DNA from: Pseudoneurospora amorphoporcata
Taxonomy: Eukaryota > Ascomycota > Sordariomycetes > Sordariales > Sordariaceae
DNA: 26,532 nt
Direction of reading: 5' to 3'
Assembly: GCA_033297205.1 (NCBI GenBank)
Contig: MU859369.1
Coordinates: forward strand, 1-26,532
In this document: positions 17,833-26,532 of the stretch, in pieces
Position numbering within the stretch: position 1 is the stretch's first letter
Layout of the letters: every line of letters begins with the position of its first letter
The notes under the pieces: generated by a model
What the model saw: the letters and a program-made list of their open reading frames with translations, nothing else
What the model was told of the DNA's origin: nothing
The model's database searches: none
Position numbers and translations under genes: made by a program

Positions 17833-19343
17833 CTGCACTCTGGAGCCACGGCCAGCCTTGACAACCGCTGTGAGCTGCTAATGTCAATATCAAAGCTCCA
17901 TCTCCAACAACGATTCCATGCTTCCTTGATATCTCTCCTTTACCCTTTCATTAAGTACACTACAGCTGGTGGTGCAGGTATGTATAGCCAATCTCCCCAT
18001 TGCCAATTTCCATCGCACGGTGATGGGTCTCTTATCCAGCAAATGCCTCATTCGCCAATTCCGGTTCGCTCAGGGTCACCGTGTTATAATTATTGTCCCC
18101 GCCTCGATCATCCTGACGTGGATCAGACGGGATGGAACGTCCACAAACGCTTGAACAACAAGTGTGGACAACAAGGCTGGTTTTCAACCAGTGACGCAAA
18201 TCCTAAAAGAACACACGACCACCCCATCTTCCGCGGCCTGTGATTGGCTGTTGATCAAAGTGTCGACGAGTCAAGACTCGAAAGCTCAAAGAATGGCCAT
18301 CTCAAAAGGAGGGGGGGGACAGCATAACCCGCGCGAACCGGAGGGTCAGTTACGAGGTGTTGACGAGAAGATGCAACCTTCGAACCCTCCATCCCCAAAC
18401 CCCAAGGACTCAATTCGTCGGCTCTGCGATTTCCATCATCTTGTTAGTTCTCCAAGTACCAGCTTCAAAACCGCCTTTGGGCGCCAGGGACCAGAGGTGA
18501 AGATGATAAAAATTCTGCAAATCTGGAGACAGCCCCTAGAGTGGGGTCTCCCCGGTTCGTTGGCCGGCTCGGCGAAGGTACTGTAGTGTAAGGTAGCGTA
18601 GCAGTAGTGGGAACTGGAGGAAAACCAGAACCCTTGCCGGCTCGCTGGTTCCTCTCGGCCGCGAAAGGAGATTCGAGGGCGATAAGTCTTGTTAGCTCCG
18701 CGTCGCTCCGTTCGCTCCGGCGCTGCGGCCACCCCGGTTCGTAATAACGGACGGCGCTCCGAGAGGGAGAGGACCAGCGCAACAACACCGGAAGGAGTCG
18801 TCGAGAGATGGGGATTTTGGAGATAAAGTAGCCGGATGCCAACGCCGTGCCGTTTCCGTTCCTCGGCGCACCGGTGGGCATTTCACGGCATTGGGGATGC
18901 TAGTCAAGACCGGATCTCCGTGGATTCCCACGTTGAGCCGATCTGGGTTGCGACCGACCGGATGGATATTTCCATTGGTAGTGAAGGCAGTTGGCAGCCC
19001 GCACCAGGTGCCAGAAGCTGCCGGGCTGGTCTGTGCAGCTGGCCGTATCGAAATTGATTTTAGGTTCCCGTTCTCAGTGGGCGGCGACCGTTGTGCTGAA
19101 TTTTTTCTCCACTTTCGATCAACTGTGCTTCGTTGGACCCCTTCTGTATCGACTGTATGTGAGCCTCTCTTGTGTGCCCGTGTATGCATTGCCCCCGTTG
19201 AGACCTTCCCTGACGACGACAACCACGACGTCGTCCAAGTAATCGCATTTGGAGCTCAGAATCCAACTATATCCTGACACATTTTTTGTCGGGCGCAACA
19301 AAACATACACTACGTTTTCCATCGAGGTCTCTAATCATTCAAA

Positions 19344-19824
19344 ATGGGGGTTTTTGCTAAGCGCACAAAGTGCAAGACCAGGCGTCGCCTGAGGTGAGTG
19401 ACAGACTCAATATTCGCAAAGATATTGCGTCGACCGGATAGCTAACATGGTACGAACAGAGATGTCGATCAAGTCCAGAAGGATTTGACCAACGCCAGGC
19501 ACTTGGAGCTCTACAAGGAGACCAAGGCCGTTGAAGATCTTCCTGGTCTGGGAAGGCACTACTGCGTTGAGTGCGCCAAGTGGTTCGACATGGAATCGAC
19601 TCTTGTCAAGCACACCAAGGGCAAGCCTCACAGGAGAAGGTGAGTTTCTCTGTTTTCCCGAACAGACCCGTAAGCGGTATGAGACTGACGTGGTTGGACT
19701 GAACAGGTTGAAGGAGCTCAAGGAGGGTCCCTACACCCACAAGGAGGCCGATGCCGCTGTGGGCCTCTGGACGGACAATGGCCGTCCGCGGGCTGCGGAG
19801 ACCACCGAGATTGACATGATGTGA
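19344..19824 (+). CDS. BUD20: BUD20-like C2H2 zinc-finger protein, 60S ribosome biogenesis
   Basis: A shuttling pre-60S factor (yeast Bud20, human ZNF593) that helps export the large ribosomal subunit from the nucleus. Exons 19344-19393, 19460-19639 and 19707-19824 (introns 66 and 67 nt) join in frame to 115 residues, the family size. The protein starts with a basic KRTKCKTRRRLRD block, typical of the family and a likely nuclear signal. A single zinc finger follows at Cys52, Cys55, His68 and His74 (C-x2-C-x12-H-x5-H), then RRRLKELKEGPYTHKEADAA, which is also characteristic. The ATG has AAA just before it, a good start context. It shares no operon-like context with its neighbours. Confidence 0.93.
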
Positions 19825-20793
19825 AAGCGGTGCGCTTCTTCCAACATCGCATGCAGGCCAGTTTCAACCTAACTCATGGACGGACGCTAAGGCGGTTTTT
19901 ACATTGCGTTGCTATTTCTTACTTACTACTGCCCGATTCCCCAACATGGTCGAAGAATGGGCAAAGGCGTTTGTTTGTTACCAAAGGGCTACATGGGCGG
20001 CGTTTCATCATCAAGTAGGGCTTTGTGGTTTAAATGACTTTATCCCCATCTCACACGCATGGCTGTTGTACAACCGGGGAGTGCCGTGAAGACTATGTGT
20101 GGTTTTGAGGACGAGAATAGCTTGAGAACTGTGTTCTTCAAGGACCCTGCCGTTCTCGTAAACATAGATGGTCAAAGCCACTATGGAGGGCACACTACCA
20201 GGCGAGGGTAATTTGGGAATAAGGTGGTGGTTGATTTGGAGGAAAAGCTACGGGACGCCCCAAAAGTCCAAGTATCTATACCTTCCTATCATGCGCACAG
20301 CGCACTTTCTCAACGACAACTCAGAAGTCCCAAAGGTGTGCTGAGTCAAGATTCAGCCAGGTATCTTCGTTTTTCTTGTACTCCTCTGAAGGAAAGGATG
20401 CTTCGTTATAAGATCACTGGTATTGATTACCTTGTACGGCCACAGTAATACGGAAGGAAATTATGCCTCTGGCTTGCAAGGTGATTACCCTCATTCGTCC
20501 AGCTCGAAGATCGACTCATGGCGAGTGCGGTAAGGCTGTGCTGATGGCTGAATTTGGACGTCCCAAAGCGACGAAAGCGATTAATGCGACCAATGCGACC
20601 AGTGCGGCTAGAGGGGTTGTTGAAATCAAGTCGAGAGATGCGCAGTTTGGGATTTGAAAACCACAACAACATAAAAAGGCTGTATGGTCTTCGCATTGCT
20701 GTTGATATGGAGATGTTCTTGCAGCAATCCCAGTGAACATACGTGGGAATACTTACTACAACCGAACTTCGCTCGGAAACGATCCTCCTCACC
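19825..20793. other. Intergenic region between BUD20 and the RTA1-like gene
   Basis: No supported gene. Frames of up to about 120 codons lack resemblance to any family. A short imperfect repeat of ATGCGACCA lies around 20584-20607. It should hold the BUD20 3' end and the RTA1-like promoter. Confidence 0.5.
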
Positions 20794-22042
20794 ATGTCGG
20801 ACGGGAAATACGGTATGGCGCCGATGCTTTTATGGCCTGTCCATTGTTGAATTTACAACTGACATAGTCTCCTCCAAGTTGACGGCAGTATCTACTTCTA
20901 TGCCCCTAACAAGGGCGCCCCGGTGTTCTTTGCTGTTGCCTTCGGGGCATCGGGCATCTGGCATCTTTATCAGTGCCTGTAGGCCTTCCGAACTATATAA
21001 TTGGGGAGAAAAACAATTTACTTACTTTGACTGCGGTACATAGTCACTACAAAAGCTGGATACTAACCGGCTTTTATGTTTCCTGCGCTGTCCTATTCAC
21101 TGCCGGCTTTATCGTCAGAGAACTTGGCGCCTTTGACTATGGTGACTTGGTCAAGTTCATCGTCACCACCTGTCTGGTATACGCAGCGCCGTGAGTGTTA
21201 ACAACAATAAACAAACGAAAGCTGTCATACCACGTCACTAACATCGCATCAGACCCATCGCCGAGCTAGCCAACTACAACATCCTCGGAAGGGTCCTGTA
21301 CTACGCCCCATACCACTCACCAATCCACCCTGGCCGTGTTATCACCACCTTTGCATTCATCTCCACTATCGTCGAGGTCCTTAACGGCCAGGGTGCATCG
21401 CTAAGCGCCAACCAGTCCCTTCCGCGCCGGAAACAAGACATTGGTCGGAACCTCCTGAAAGCGGCGCTCCTGATCCAGGTCGTCGTCATCGCTCTCTTCC
21501 TTCTCCTAGCCGGCGTGTTCCACCGTCGGTGCCGTCGCGGCGGCATCAGGAGCGCCAAGCTCGAGAACGTCCTTTGGACACTCTACGCGTCGACCATACT
21601 CCTAACCATCCGGACCATCTTCCGTGTGGTTGAGTACCGGAGCATAGCGGATCTTCACTACGGCGACAGATCTGTCGACCCGATGTCGTTCAGTCCAATC
21701 ATCCGTTACGAGTGGTTCTTTTACGTGTTTGAGGCGAGCCTGATGCTGATCAACCAGGTGCTGATGAACGTTAGGCATCCGAGGAGGTACCTGCCGAAAA
21801 GCACCAAGACGTATTTGTCGGCAAGGGACGGGAAGACCGAGGTCACTGGAACGGGGTACAGTGAGAAGAGACCGTTTTTGGTGACGCTGGTTGATCCGTT
21901 TGATCTGGCAGGGCTGATCAAGGGGACGAAAAAGAATGTGAAGTTCTGGGAGGAGGAGGATGGGCACAAGGATGGCAAGCCGGAAAGCCAGACGGTCAAG
22001 GCAAAGGAGCCTGCCGGTGATGACGTTGAAGTGGCACGATGA
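20794..22042 (+). CDS. RTA1-like seven-helix membrane protein
   Basis: Member of the fungal RTA1/RTM1 lipid-translocating family, whose named members are linked to resistance to 7-aminocholesterol (Rta1), molasses toxins (Rtm1) and sphingoid bases (Rsb1). Exons 20794-20812, 20879-20978, 21044-21190 and 21253-22042 (introns 66, 65 and 62 nt) join in frame to 351 residues. A 19-nt first exon encodes MSDGKY, and the acceptor at 20877-20878 is needed to reach the frame starting VDGSIYFYAPNKGAP. Hydrophobic segments lie near residues 20-39, 47-66, 77-97, 115-135, 157-177, 195-215 and 242-262, giving seven helices. IRTIFRVVEY (208-217) and YEWFFYVFEASLML (241-254) are family hallmarks. The charged tail from about 270 is probably cytosolic. 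The transported substrate cannot be told from sequence. Confidence 0.93.
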
Positions 22043-22700
22043 ATGGAATGTCGGTCGAGTCCGAGATCGCTGTCTGAAACGGAAGCTTTCTAGAAGCCCT
22101 TTTCTTTTGTCTTTTAGATTATTCATTTACCTTGTCCACACGAATCAATCAGCAATCGCACATAGCCATTACGTGCCACACCTCCGCCTAGGGGTAGCTC
22201 GCACAATGGGTGCCGATGTGGTTTACTCATCATCTCTGACGCCAAAGATCCACGTGGGATCTAAATTAGTGGTTGCTTCCTCCGGCCGGTCTTTGCGACC
22301 GGTATGCCTCGGGCCATTCTGTATTGGCCGAGCGAAAGGAACAATGAAGGAGTATCCGAAGGCACCGAGGGAATCACATACCAGGGTTTAGATGATTGAG
22401 TCCGATGAGGTTACGGGCCGATATCAATTGAGCAATTGCTGAGACGTTCATGGTCTGCCAAGGAGCCACCGGCGAACGGGACATTTTCCAGATCGAGGGC
22501 AGCAGCTCAGATTCCGGGCGCAATTCGGAAGCGCTCCGATTTGCAACGTGGCGTGAAGTCCGAGGGTGCGAAACGATGAAATGAGCAGTGCCGCCTCTTG
22601 GACCACAGGGACAAAGAAGGCGAGAGAGAGAAGGATTTTATATTGAACAAGGAAACAAGGCTACAAACAATCGCGGGGAAAAACCTAGCTAAGCGTAGTA
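22043..22700. other. Downstream flank of the RTA1-like gene
   Basis: Holds the 3' untranslated region and then gene-free DNA that leads into the AT-rich repeat block. Frames here have no family resemblance. No RNA gene was recognised. Confidence 0.5.
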
Positions 22701-22786
22701 GTACTAGGAAGTAGGCCCAGCCCGGCAGGCACGGCTGACCGTGAACCGTGAGCCGGCTGGGCATAAGATAGCCCCTCTAGTACTAG
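22701..22786. repeat. Imperfect foldback (inverted repeat)
   Basis: Outer arms GTACTAG (22701) and CTAGTAC (22777-22783) pair. Inner arms GCCCAGCC-CGGC and GCCGG-CTGGGC pair around a centre that itself contains CACGGC..GCCGTG-like inverted sequence. It could be a small foldback element or remnant, or a structured transcript end; it matches no known RNA family I can see. Confidence 0.5.
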
Positions 22787-22825
22787 AAAACGAAAAAAAC
22801 GAAAGAAACAATTATTTATATATAT

Positions 22826-22833
22826 ATTATAAA
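22826..22833. repeat. Target-site duplication, left copy (ATTATAAA)
   Basis: Perfect match to 23306-23313, abutting element 4. The surroundings are AT-rich, but the exact adjacency to both termini supports it. Confidence 0.75.
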
Positions 22834-23305
22834 GAGAAGCTCTATCTGCACGGGGTAAAAACTCTCTCTGCACGGGGTAAAAACTCTATCTGCACGGGGA
22901 TCCACTTTGGTTTTTTAAGTATAACTTAATGAAACATTAGTGTATAAGATCAAAAGCAGTACCAAACTACTCGTTGATTTTTGCGGAATTTTTCAAAGTA
23001 ACTACCAACCTCATAGGCCTAAGAGTTATCTAAATACTATCTTTTTGAACTTTTAGACTTTTAATTTTCATATTTATTTCTTTAAAATAGTTTTCTTTTT
23101 GTAAGGTTTTTGTAAGCCATTGAGTATTTTTAGTCTTCAAAAAGATGTTGTTAGGTAGAGAGAAAAATTAGAAAAAATATCATATTTTTTTTTAACTTCG
23201 TATGACACTTTTTAATACTTTAAACAAGACATTAAAAAGATATTAGAACTCAAGTTTTTTCCCTTGTGCAGATAGAGTTTTCACTCCGTGTAGATAGAGT
23301 TTCTT
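22834..23305. mobile_element. TIR element 4, short non-autonomous element (472 bp)
   Basis: The left end GAGAAGCTCTATCTGCACGG and the inverted right end AAGAAACTCTATCTACACGG match except at three positions, all G-to-A, as expected from RIP. A perfect 8-bp direct repeat ATTATAAA flanks it (22826-22833 and 23306-23313). The left end carries three copies of CTCT(A/C)TCTGCACGG starting at 22840, 22862 and 22884, a strict 22-nt period, and the right end has two to three decayed copies at the same period. The interior is AT-rich and non-coding. I infer a MITE-like member of the same hAT-type group as the other three elements. Confidence 0.85.
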
Positions 23306-23313
23306 ATTATAAA
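23306..23313. repeat. Target-site duplication, right copy (ATTATAAA)
   Basis: Perfect match to 22826-22833, abutting the right terminus of element 4. Confidence 0.75.
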
Positions 23314-23636
23314 TATCACTATTTCTATTGAAGGTTTATTTATATTAAAAAACCCGCGCTCTAGCCCCTATTATGTCTATTTAATTTCATTACCTATTAT
23401 TTATTACTTAGGAGGTGATATTATGCTCAATTATTATACAAAATACTTATATACTATTTCATCTAACCCCTTAATTAATTTATCAGCTACTATATTTCTA
23501 CTAGCAATATAAATTAATTAAAAATTTCCCTTTACTATAGTATTAATAATCTATTTATAGCATAAATTTAGGTAATAAATATAGGTAGTCTAGGCTAGGT
23601 CAAGTACAATATACTTAACGTTCGCTAAATTTATAA
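23314..23636. other. AT-rich spacer between elements 4 and 2
   Basis: TA-rich degraded sequence without open frames or recognisable features, consistent with RIP-degraded repeat DNA. Confidence 0.5.
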
Positions 23637-24036
23637 GAGCAACTCTACTCGCACTATCAGAAAACTCTACTCGGACTGTGATTTACTTTTTCTCTCATAC
23701 ATAACTTTAACCCTAGCGTGGCCACAAATGTTATATGTATTCTTTTAAAAATTTCGCCTAGAAATCTAGACATTACAATCTTTCATGAAATGTCATATGG
23801 GCTAGTGCCTAGACTATGCCCAGCCTAGAAGTGTACCTCTATATCGCACTTTATAGAGTATTTTACAGCGTACTTTATAGGGTAGTTAGCGGTACGGTCG
23901 CACATTGCACAGTCGTACATCGTTTAATTGAGCGATCAATTAATCGCATTTAATTTATATTAATCTATATATTTATTATATATTTGATATCTATTGTATA
24001 ATCGAGTAATCTAATTGCTAGTAAGTCTCTTAGAGT

Positions 24037-24078
24037 GCCAGCGAGAGCTCTAGACTGCTAGCGAGAGCTCTAGAGTCC
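24037..24078. repeat. 20-bp tandem duplication
   Basis: Two adjacent copies of a unit containing AGCGAGAGCTCTAGA inside element 2, each centred on the palindrome AGAGCTCT. Confidence 0.7.
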
Positions 24079-24522
24079 CCCTTATTAAGCTTGCGTGCTG
24101 GTAATACGTATACTACGACGAATACTCTACGTACCAGTAGGAGCAGTGCTGGCCGGCGCGCCTCTTCCCTTTGTGCCTCCTCTACCCTGAGTAGCGTTGC
24201 CTTCCCTCTTTCCTCCTCCTCTGCCTCTCTATATATCTCCTCCTCTTATACTGCCGCGAGGTCAGCCTCGTCCCCTTGTTCATATACTAGTTGGACTGCA
24301 GCAGTTAGCTTTATTAGTTTGCTTAATATCTATACCTTCCTATGCAGATACGTTTTGCTAGATAGATAGCGCTATTCGTGTTAAGGTAGTAAGGTTGCGG
24401 CCTGCTCTGGGCTGTTAGCCGTGGGTGGGCTGAAGGCGAGAGCGTCCTCGAGGTTGCGATGCCAGTTGTAATGCTAGTTGTAATGCCGCTTAAAGTTGAG
24501 CTGGCGTAGTCGTTACAATTAG

Positions 24523-24590
24523 CTAGAAAAATATATAAAAAAAATAATAGATTATTTCTTATTATTGATAGATACTAGCGCTGTGTTTAC
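24523..24590 (-). other. Conserved intron-like block in element 2
   Basis: The 68-nt counterpart of the blocks at 675-743 and 25316-25382. On the minus strand it starts GTAAACACAGCGCTAG and ends TTTTCTAG, again with AATAATCTAT in the middle. Confidence 0.4.
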
Positions 24591-24905
24591 TTGGTAATAT
24601 TTTGTAATACGCGCGATAGTAGTTTGATTATTATAGGGAGGGTAGTAATAGTGTGATAGTGATGGAGGAAGCGATGCGATACGACGATGCAAATCGCTAA
24701 GTGTAATAATAGATTACTAGTTACGAAATCTAGCCTGTACAGGGGGTAGAATGTGTAATGGGCTATAATCTGGAGGCTTAACAGTCGCGGTACGAGCGAG
24801 ATTAGTGCTGACAGGGAGGGGACGGTAGGGTTAGGATTATATATAGGAGAAAAAAGTAGATTACGGTCCGAGTAGAGTTTTTTGACAGTGCGAGTAGAGT
24901 TGCTC

Positions 24906-25013
24906 ATAATTTAATAAGTCTAAATCTATTAAGTTACGCTAAGTTTTAATTTATTAACAGTTATAAAATTCTAAGCCTTTAAAATAATAAATTTAATATA
25001 TTCGTTTAAAATA
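24906..25013. other. Short AT-rich spacer between elements 2 and 3
   Basis: About 100 bp of AT-rich degraded sequence; its last 8 bases (25006-25013) are the left target duplication of element 3. Confidence 0.5.
25006..25013. repeat. Target-site duplication, left copy (TTAAAATA)
   Basis: Perfect 8-bp match to 25853-25860, abutting element 3. Confidence 0.8.
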
Positions 25014-25852
25014 GAGAAGCGCTACTCGCACGTTGGCAAAACTCTACTCGCACGTGGATCTACATTTTTTTCTCATACATAACTCAAACCCTGGCGACCT
25101 GCCATAGTCCCGCACCAGTCTAGGTCGTACCATGCCTGCCAAGCTCCTAGGTTTCAGCCCAGTACACGTTCAGACCCCTGCAGTCGTACTGCACTGGCCA
25201 CCCTAGTCTGAGCGCCCAGACCAGCCCAGACTGGGTAGTCTAACTCGTGATTTTCATATATTACCACATTGTAATCCTTTAATTTACTACGTCGCGTATT
25301 ATTAGATATTATTAAGTAAACAAAGCGCTAGCATCTGTCGACGGTACGGAATAATCTATCATTTTTCTGTGCGTTTCCCCAGCTAATCGCGATGTAGATG
25401 ACCGATGTAGTAACCCAGCCGACGGGCGCATACGACCGTGGCGCTCACATCCCCTATAGTCTCATCGACCCCCCTCTTCTCGACCCCGCATAGATTAACG
25501 TAGAGTGCAGTGTAGTATAGTGAGCTCAATTGAGCTCAATCGGGCGACCTCAATTGAATGCGACATGCAAAAGTGCGACCGTGCTGCTAAGTACTCTGTA
25601 AGACCGCTATATAAATGCCCTATAAGAACTAGGTCTGGGTGCAAATTTGGAGGTGCGTGCGCTGCAGTCTGGAATCTGGGCTTGGTATGGCATAACAACC
25701 TTGAAAGATTGAAATGCCCAGATGTGCTTGGCGAAATTTATGAAAGAATACATCTGCTATGGCAGACTTCGAGCGGGTTCGGGTTATGTATGGGAAAAAA
25801 ATGTGGATCCACGTGCGAGTAGAGTTTTGCCAACGTGCGAGTAGCGCTTCTC
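25014..25852 (+). mobile_element. TIR element 3, hAT-like derivative (839 bp), best preserved
   Basis: Inverted termini of about 80 bp with very few differences, starting GAGAAGCGCTACTCGCACGT at both ends and flanked by the perfect 8-bp duplication TTAAAATA (25006-25013, 25853-25860). Two CTACTCGCACGT boxes lie 22 nt apart at each end. It keeps more GC than its surroundings, which suggests late insertion and little RIP. The interior aligns by eye with element 1 reversed: a shared block CAGACCC-TGCAGTCGTA, the GT..AG block at 25316-25382, a decayed start of the transposase-like frame (TGAYDR, IDPPLLD, interrupted by TAG codons) and a matching 3' part containing GCACCCAGACCTAGTT (inverted). No full transposase. 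Confidence 0.88.
25316..25382 (+). other. Conserved intron-like block in element 3
   Basis: A 67-nt block starting GTAAACAAAGCGCTAG and ending CCCCAG, homologous to those in elements 1 and 2, placed just before the decayed transposase-like start. Confidence 0.45.
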
Positions 25853-25860
25853 TTAAAATA
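25853..25860. repeat. Target-site duplication, right copy (TTAAAATA)
   Basis: Perfect match to 25006-25013, abutting the right terminus of element 3. Confidence 0.8.
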
Positions 25861-26215
25861 ATACTTATATTTTTAATTATCGCCTAGAGCTAATTGTATT
25901 AGGTAAAATATATTTATAAATTATCGTAGTATTCTTAATCTATACTATAAAACTCCTTAACCATATCTCCTTCATTAAATTTTAAGATAGCTAATATAAT
26001 TTATTTAAATATTTACTATAAGACATAAAGATCTCTATTTAAAAATTTATTGAAAGTATAGCTATAGGCTTAGAATTTTAGTATAACGAGTTTAATATAA
26101 TTTCAAAAGATAGTATATACTTAAAGGCATCCTTATCAGAATATTCTTTTAACTTTATCTATCGCGGATATATAAATTTTAAAATTAATTTATAGGAAAT
26201 CGAATAGTCTATAAT
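25861..26215. other. AT-rich gene-free stretch
   Basis: RIP-like TA-rich sequence with no open frame or RNA gene visible. It ends where composition returns to normal at about 26216. Confidence 0.5.
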
Positions 26216-26532
26216 TGTTAACGTGTAGCTAGTACTGTGCTTTGTAACTGTCTTGTACTACCTTGTAGTATAGAAGGCTGATTGCTGAGAACACTATTTC
26301 GTCTACATTATGGAATCAGTCGACTCAGCCTCCACAGAATTTACTAGAACACAGAGGTTTCACCACTATATTCTGGATTCTCAAACCTGTTCAGCATTCT
26401 CCCTAGATTGATTTGTCATCATGGAATGCAACAGAAGCTCATAGATTCAACTCTTTCCTTTCATGGTATAGTACTCTTACAAGCACTTCTACACTCTAGA
26501 AGCTTCCAGACACTCAGCATTTATGTATATAA
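26216..26532. mobile_element. Possible LTR or retroelement end, cut by the window
   Basis: At about 26216 the AT-rich block gives way abruptly to balanced, stop-rich, non-coding sequence beginning TGTTAACGTGTAGC, and TG at the start of such a boundary is typical of an LTR. It has short internal repeats (GTACT, CTTGTA) and no open frame, as LTRs often do. The other end lies outside the window, so no paired LTR, primer-binding site or target duplication can be checked. Ordinary unique intergenic DNA is the main alternative. Confidence 0.3.

Larger units (their letters stand above)
16533..19343. other. Long divergent intergenic region, aconitase and BUD20
   Basis: 2.8 kb between two divergently transcribed housekeeping genes. 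The aconitase-proximal 200 bp are rich in A/G on the plus strand (CT-rich in the sense of the gene), typical of a strong fungal core promoter. Several frames reach 100-176 codons but are Arg/Ser/Pro-rich, overlap one another on both strands and have no recognisable domain. It contains a CTTG microsatellite, a run of nine G near 18311 and the CCAAT site listed separately. A non-coding transcript could lie here but nothing shows it. Confidence 0.5.
23637..24905 (-). mobile_element. TIR element 2, larger hAT-like derivative (1269 bp)
   Basis: Ends are inverted: GAGCAACTCTACTCGCACT at the left and the same 19 bases at the inverted right end, with similarity for about 45 bp. Each end has two CTCTACTCG(C/G)AC boxes 22 nt apart. 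On the minus strand the interior follows the same order as elements 1 and 3: leader, the GTAAACA..TAG block at 24590-24523, then a coding-like stretch. The 3' part, near 23745-23850 in window coordinates, also aligns with element 1 at 330-480. The flanking octamers (ATTTATAA and ATAATTTA) do not match, so the target duplication is lost or the element was rearranged. It has no intact transposase. A minus-strand frame near 24120-24350 reads a Glu/Ala-rich stretch (EEEIYREAEEEERGKATLL) broken by stops, a possible coiled-coil remnant. Confidence 0.75.

Noticed and set aside
18692..19222. 176-codon minus-strand frame in the aconitase-BUD20 intergenic region
   Set aside because: Ser/Arg/Pro-rich, overlapped by equally long frames on the other strand, with no recognisable domain or intron structure.
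24587..24907. 106-codon minus-strand frame at the end of element 2
   Set aside because: It starts in the terminal inverted repeat and crosses the leader and intron-like block; the homologous regions in elements 1 and 3 are not open, so it is not a conserved gene.
1..26532. Search for CRISPR arrays, phage genes, toxin-antitoxin or secondary-metabolite gene clusters
   Set aside because: The window is fungal nuclear DNA with unrelated housekeeping genes; no regularly spaced repeat array, phage gene or biosynthetic core enzyme was seen.

Overview
The window is nuclear DNA of a filamentous ascomycete (Pezizomycotina; I would guess Sordariomycetes). The grounds are short GT..AG introns (62-98 nt, one of 355 nt), GC-biased third positions in the genes, single-copy fungal gene families, and AT-rich flanks full of TA with few CA/TG, the pattern left by repeat-induced point mutation (RIP). 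The species cannot be named from the sequence alone.

Layout. Bases 1-3790 are a transposon-derived, mostly RIP-degraded block. It holds an intact-ended TIR element (191-1121) with an 8-bp target duplication, a readable but stop-ridden copia-like gag relic (about 2340-3000, minus strand) and a GC-richer unidentified relic (1630-2130). Bases 3791-22640 are gene space: tRNA-Ser(UGA) with an intron (minus); a small RSA3-like ribosome-assembly gene (minus); a broken intron-bearing tRNA-Ser copy (plus); a secreted endopolygalacturonase broken by a frameshifting deletion (plus); GAA1, a GPI-transamidase subunit (minus, 4 exons); a HAD-fold 'Swiss Army Knife RNA repair-like' protein with an RGG/poly-Gln/poly-Gly tail (minus, 3 exons); a short stray aconitase fragment (plus); mitochondrial aconitase (minus, 4 exons); BUD20, a C2H2 zinc-finger 60S biogenesis factor (plus, 3 exons); and an RTA1-like seven-helix membrane protein (plus, 4 exons). 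Bases 22640-26532 are again AT-rich and carry three more TIR elements (22834-23305, 23637-24905, 25014-25852) plus a possible LTR entering at 26216.

The genes do not form a pathway or cluster. Two ribosome-biogenesis genes (RSA3-like, BUD20) are about 14 kb apart, which looks incidental. The most notable structure is the TIR family. Four elements with different outer ends share 8-bp target duplications (three of four), a start of GAG or a form one transition away from it, terminal boxes repeated at about 22-nt spacing, and, in three of them, a conserved 67-69 nt GT..AG block just before a decayed start of a transposase-like ORF. I read them as non-autonomous, hAT-like deletion derivatives. 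I saw no CRISPR, phage, secondary-metabolite cluster or other multi-gene novel system.
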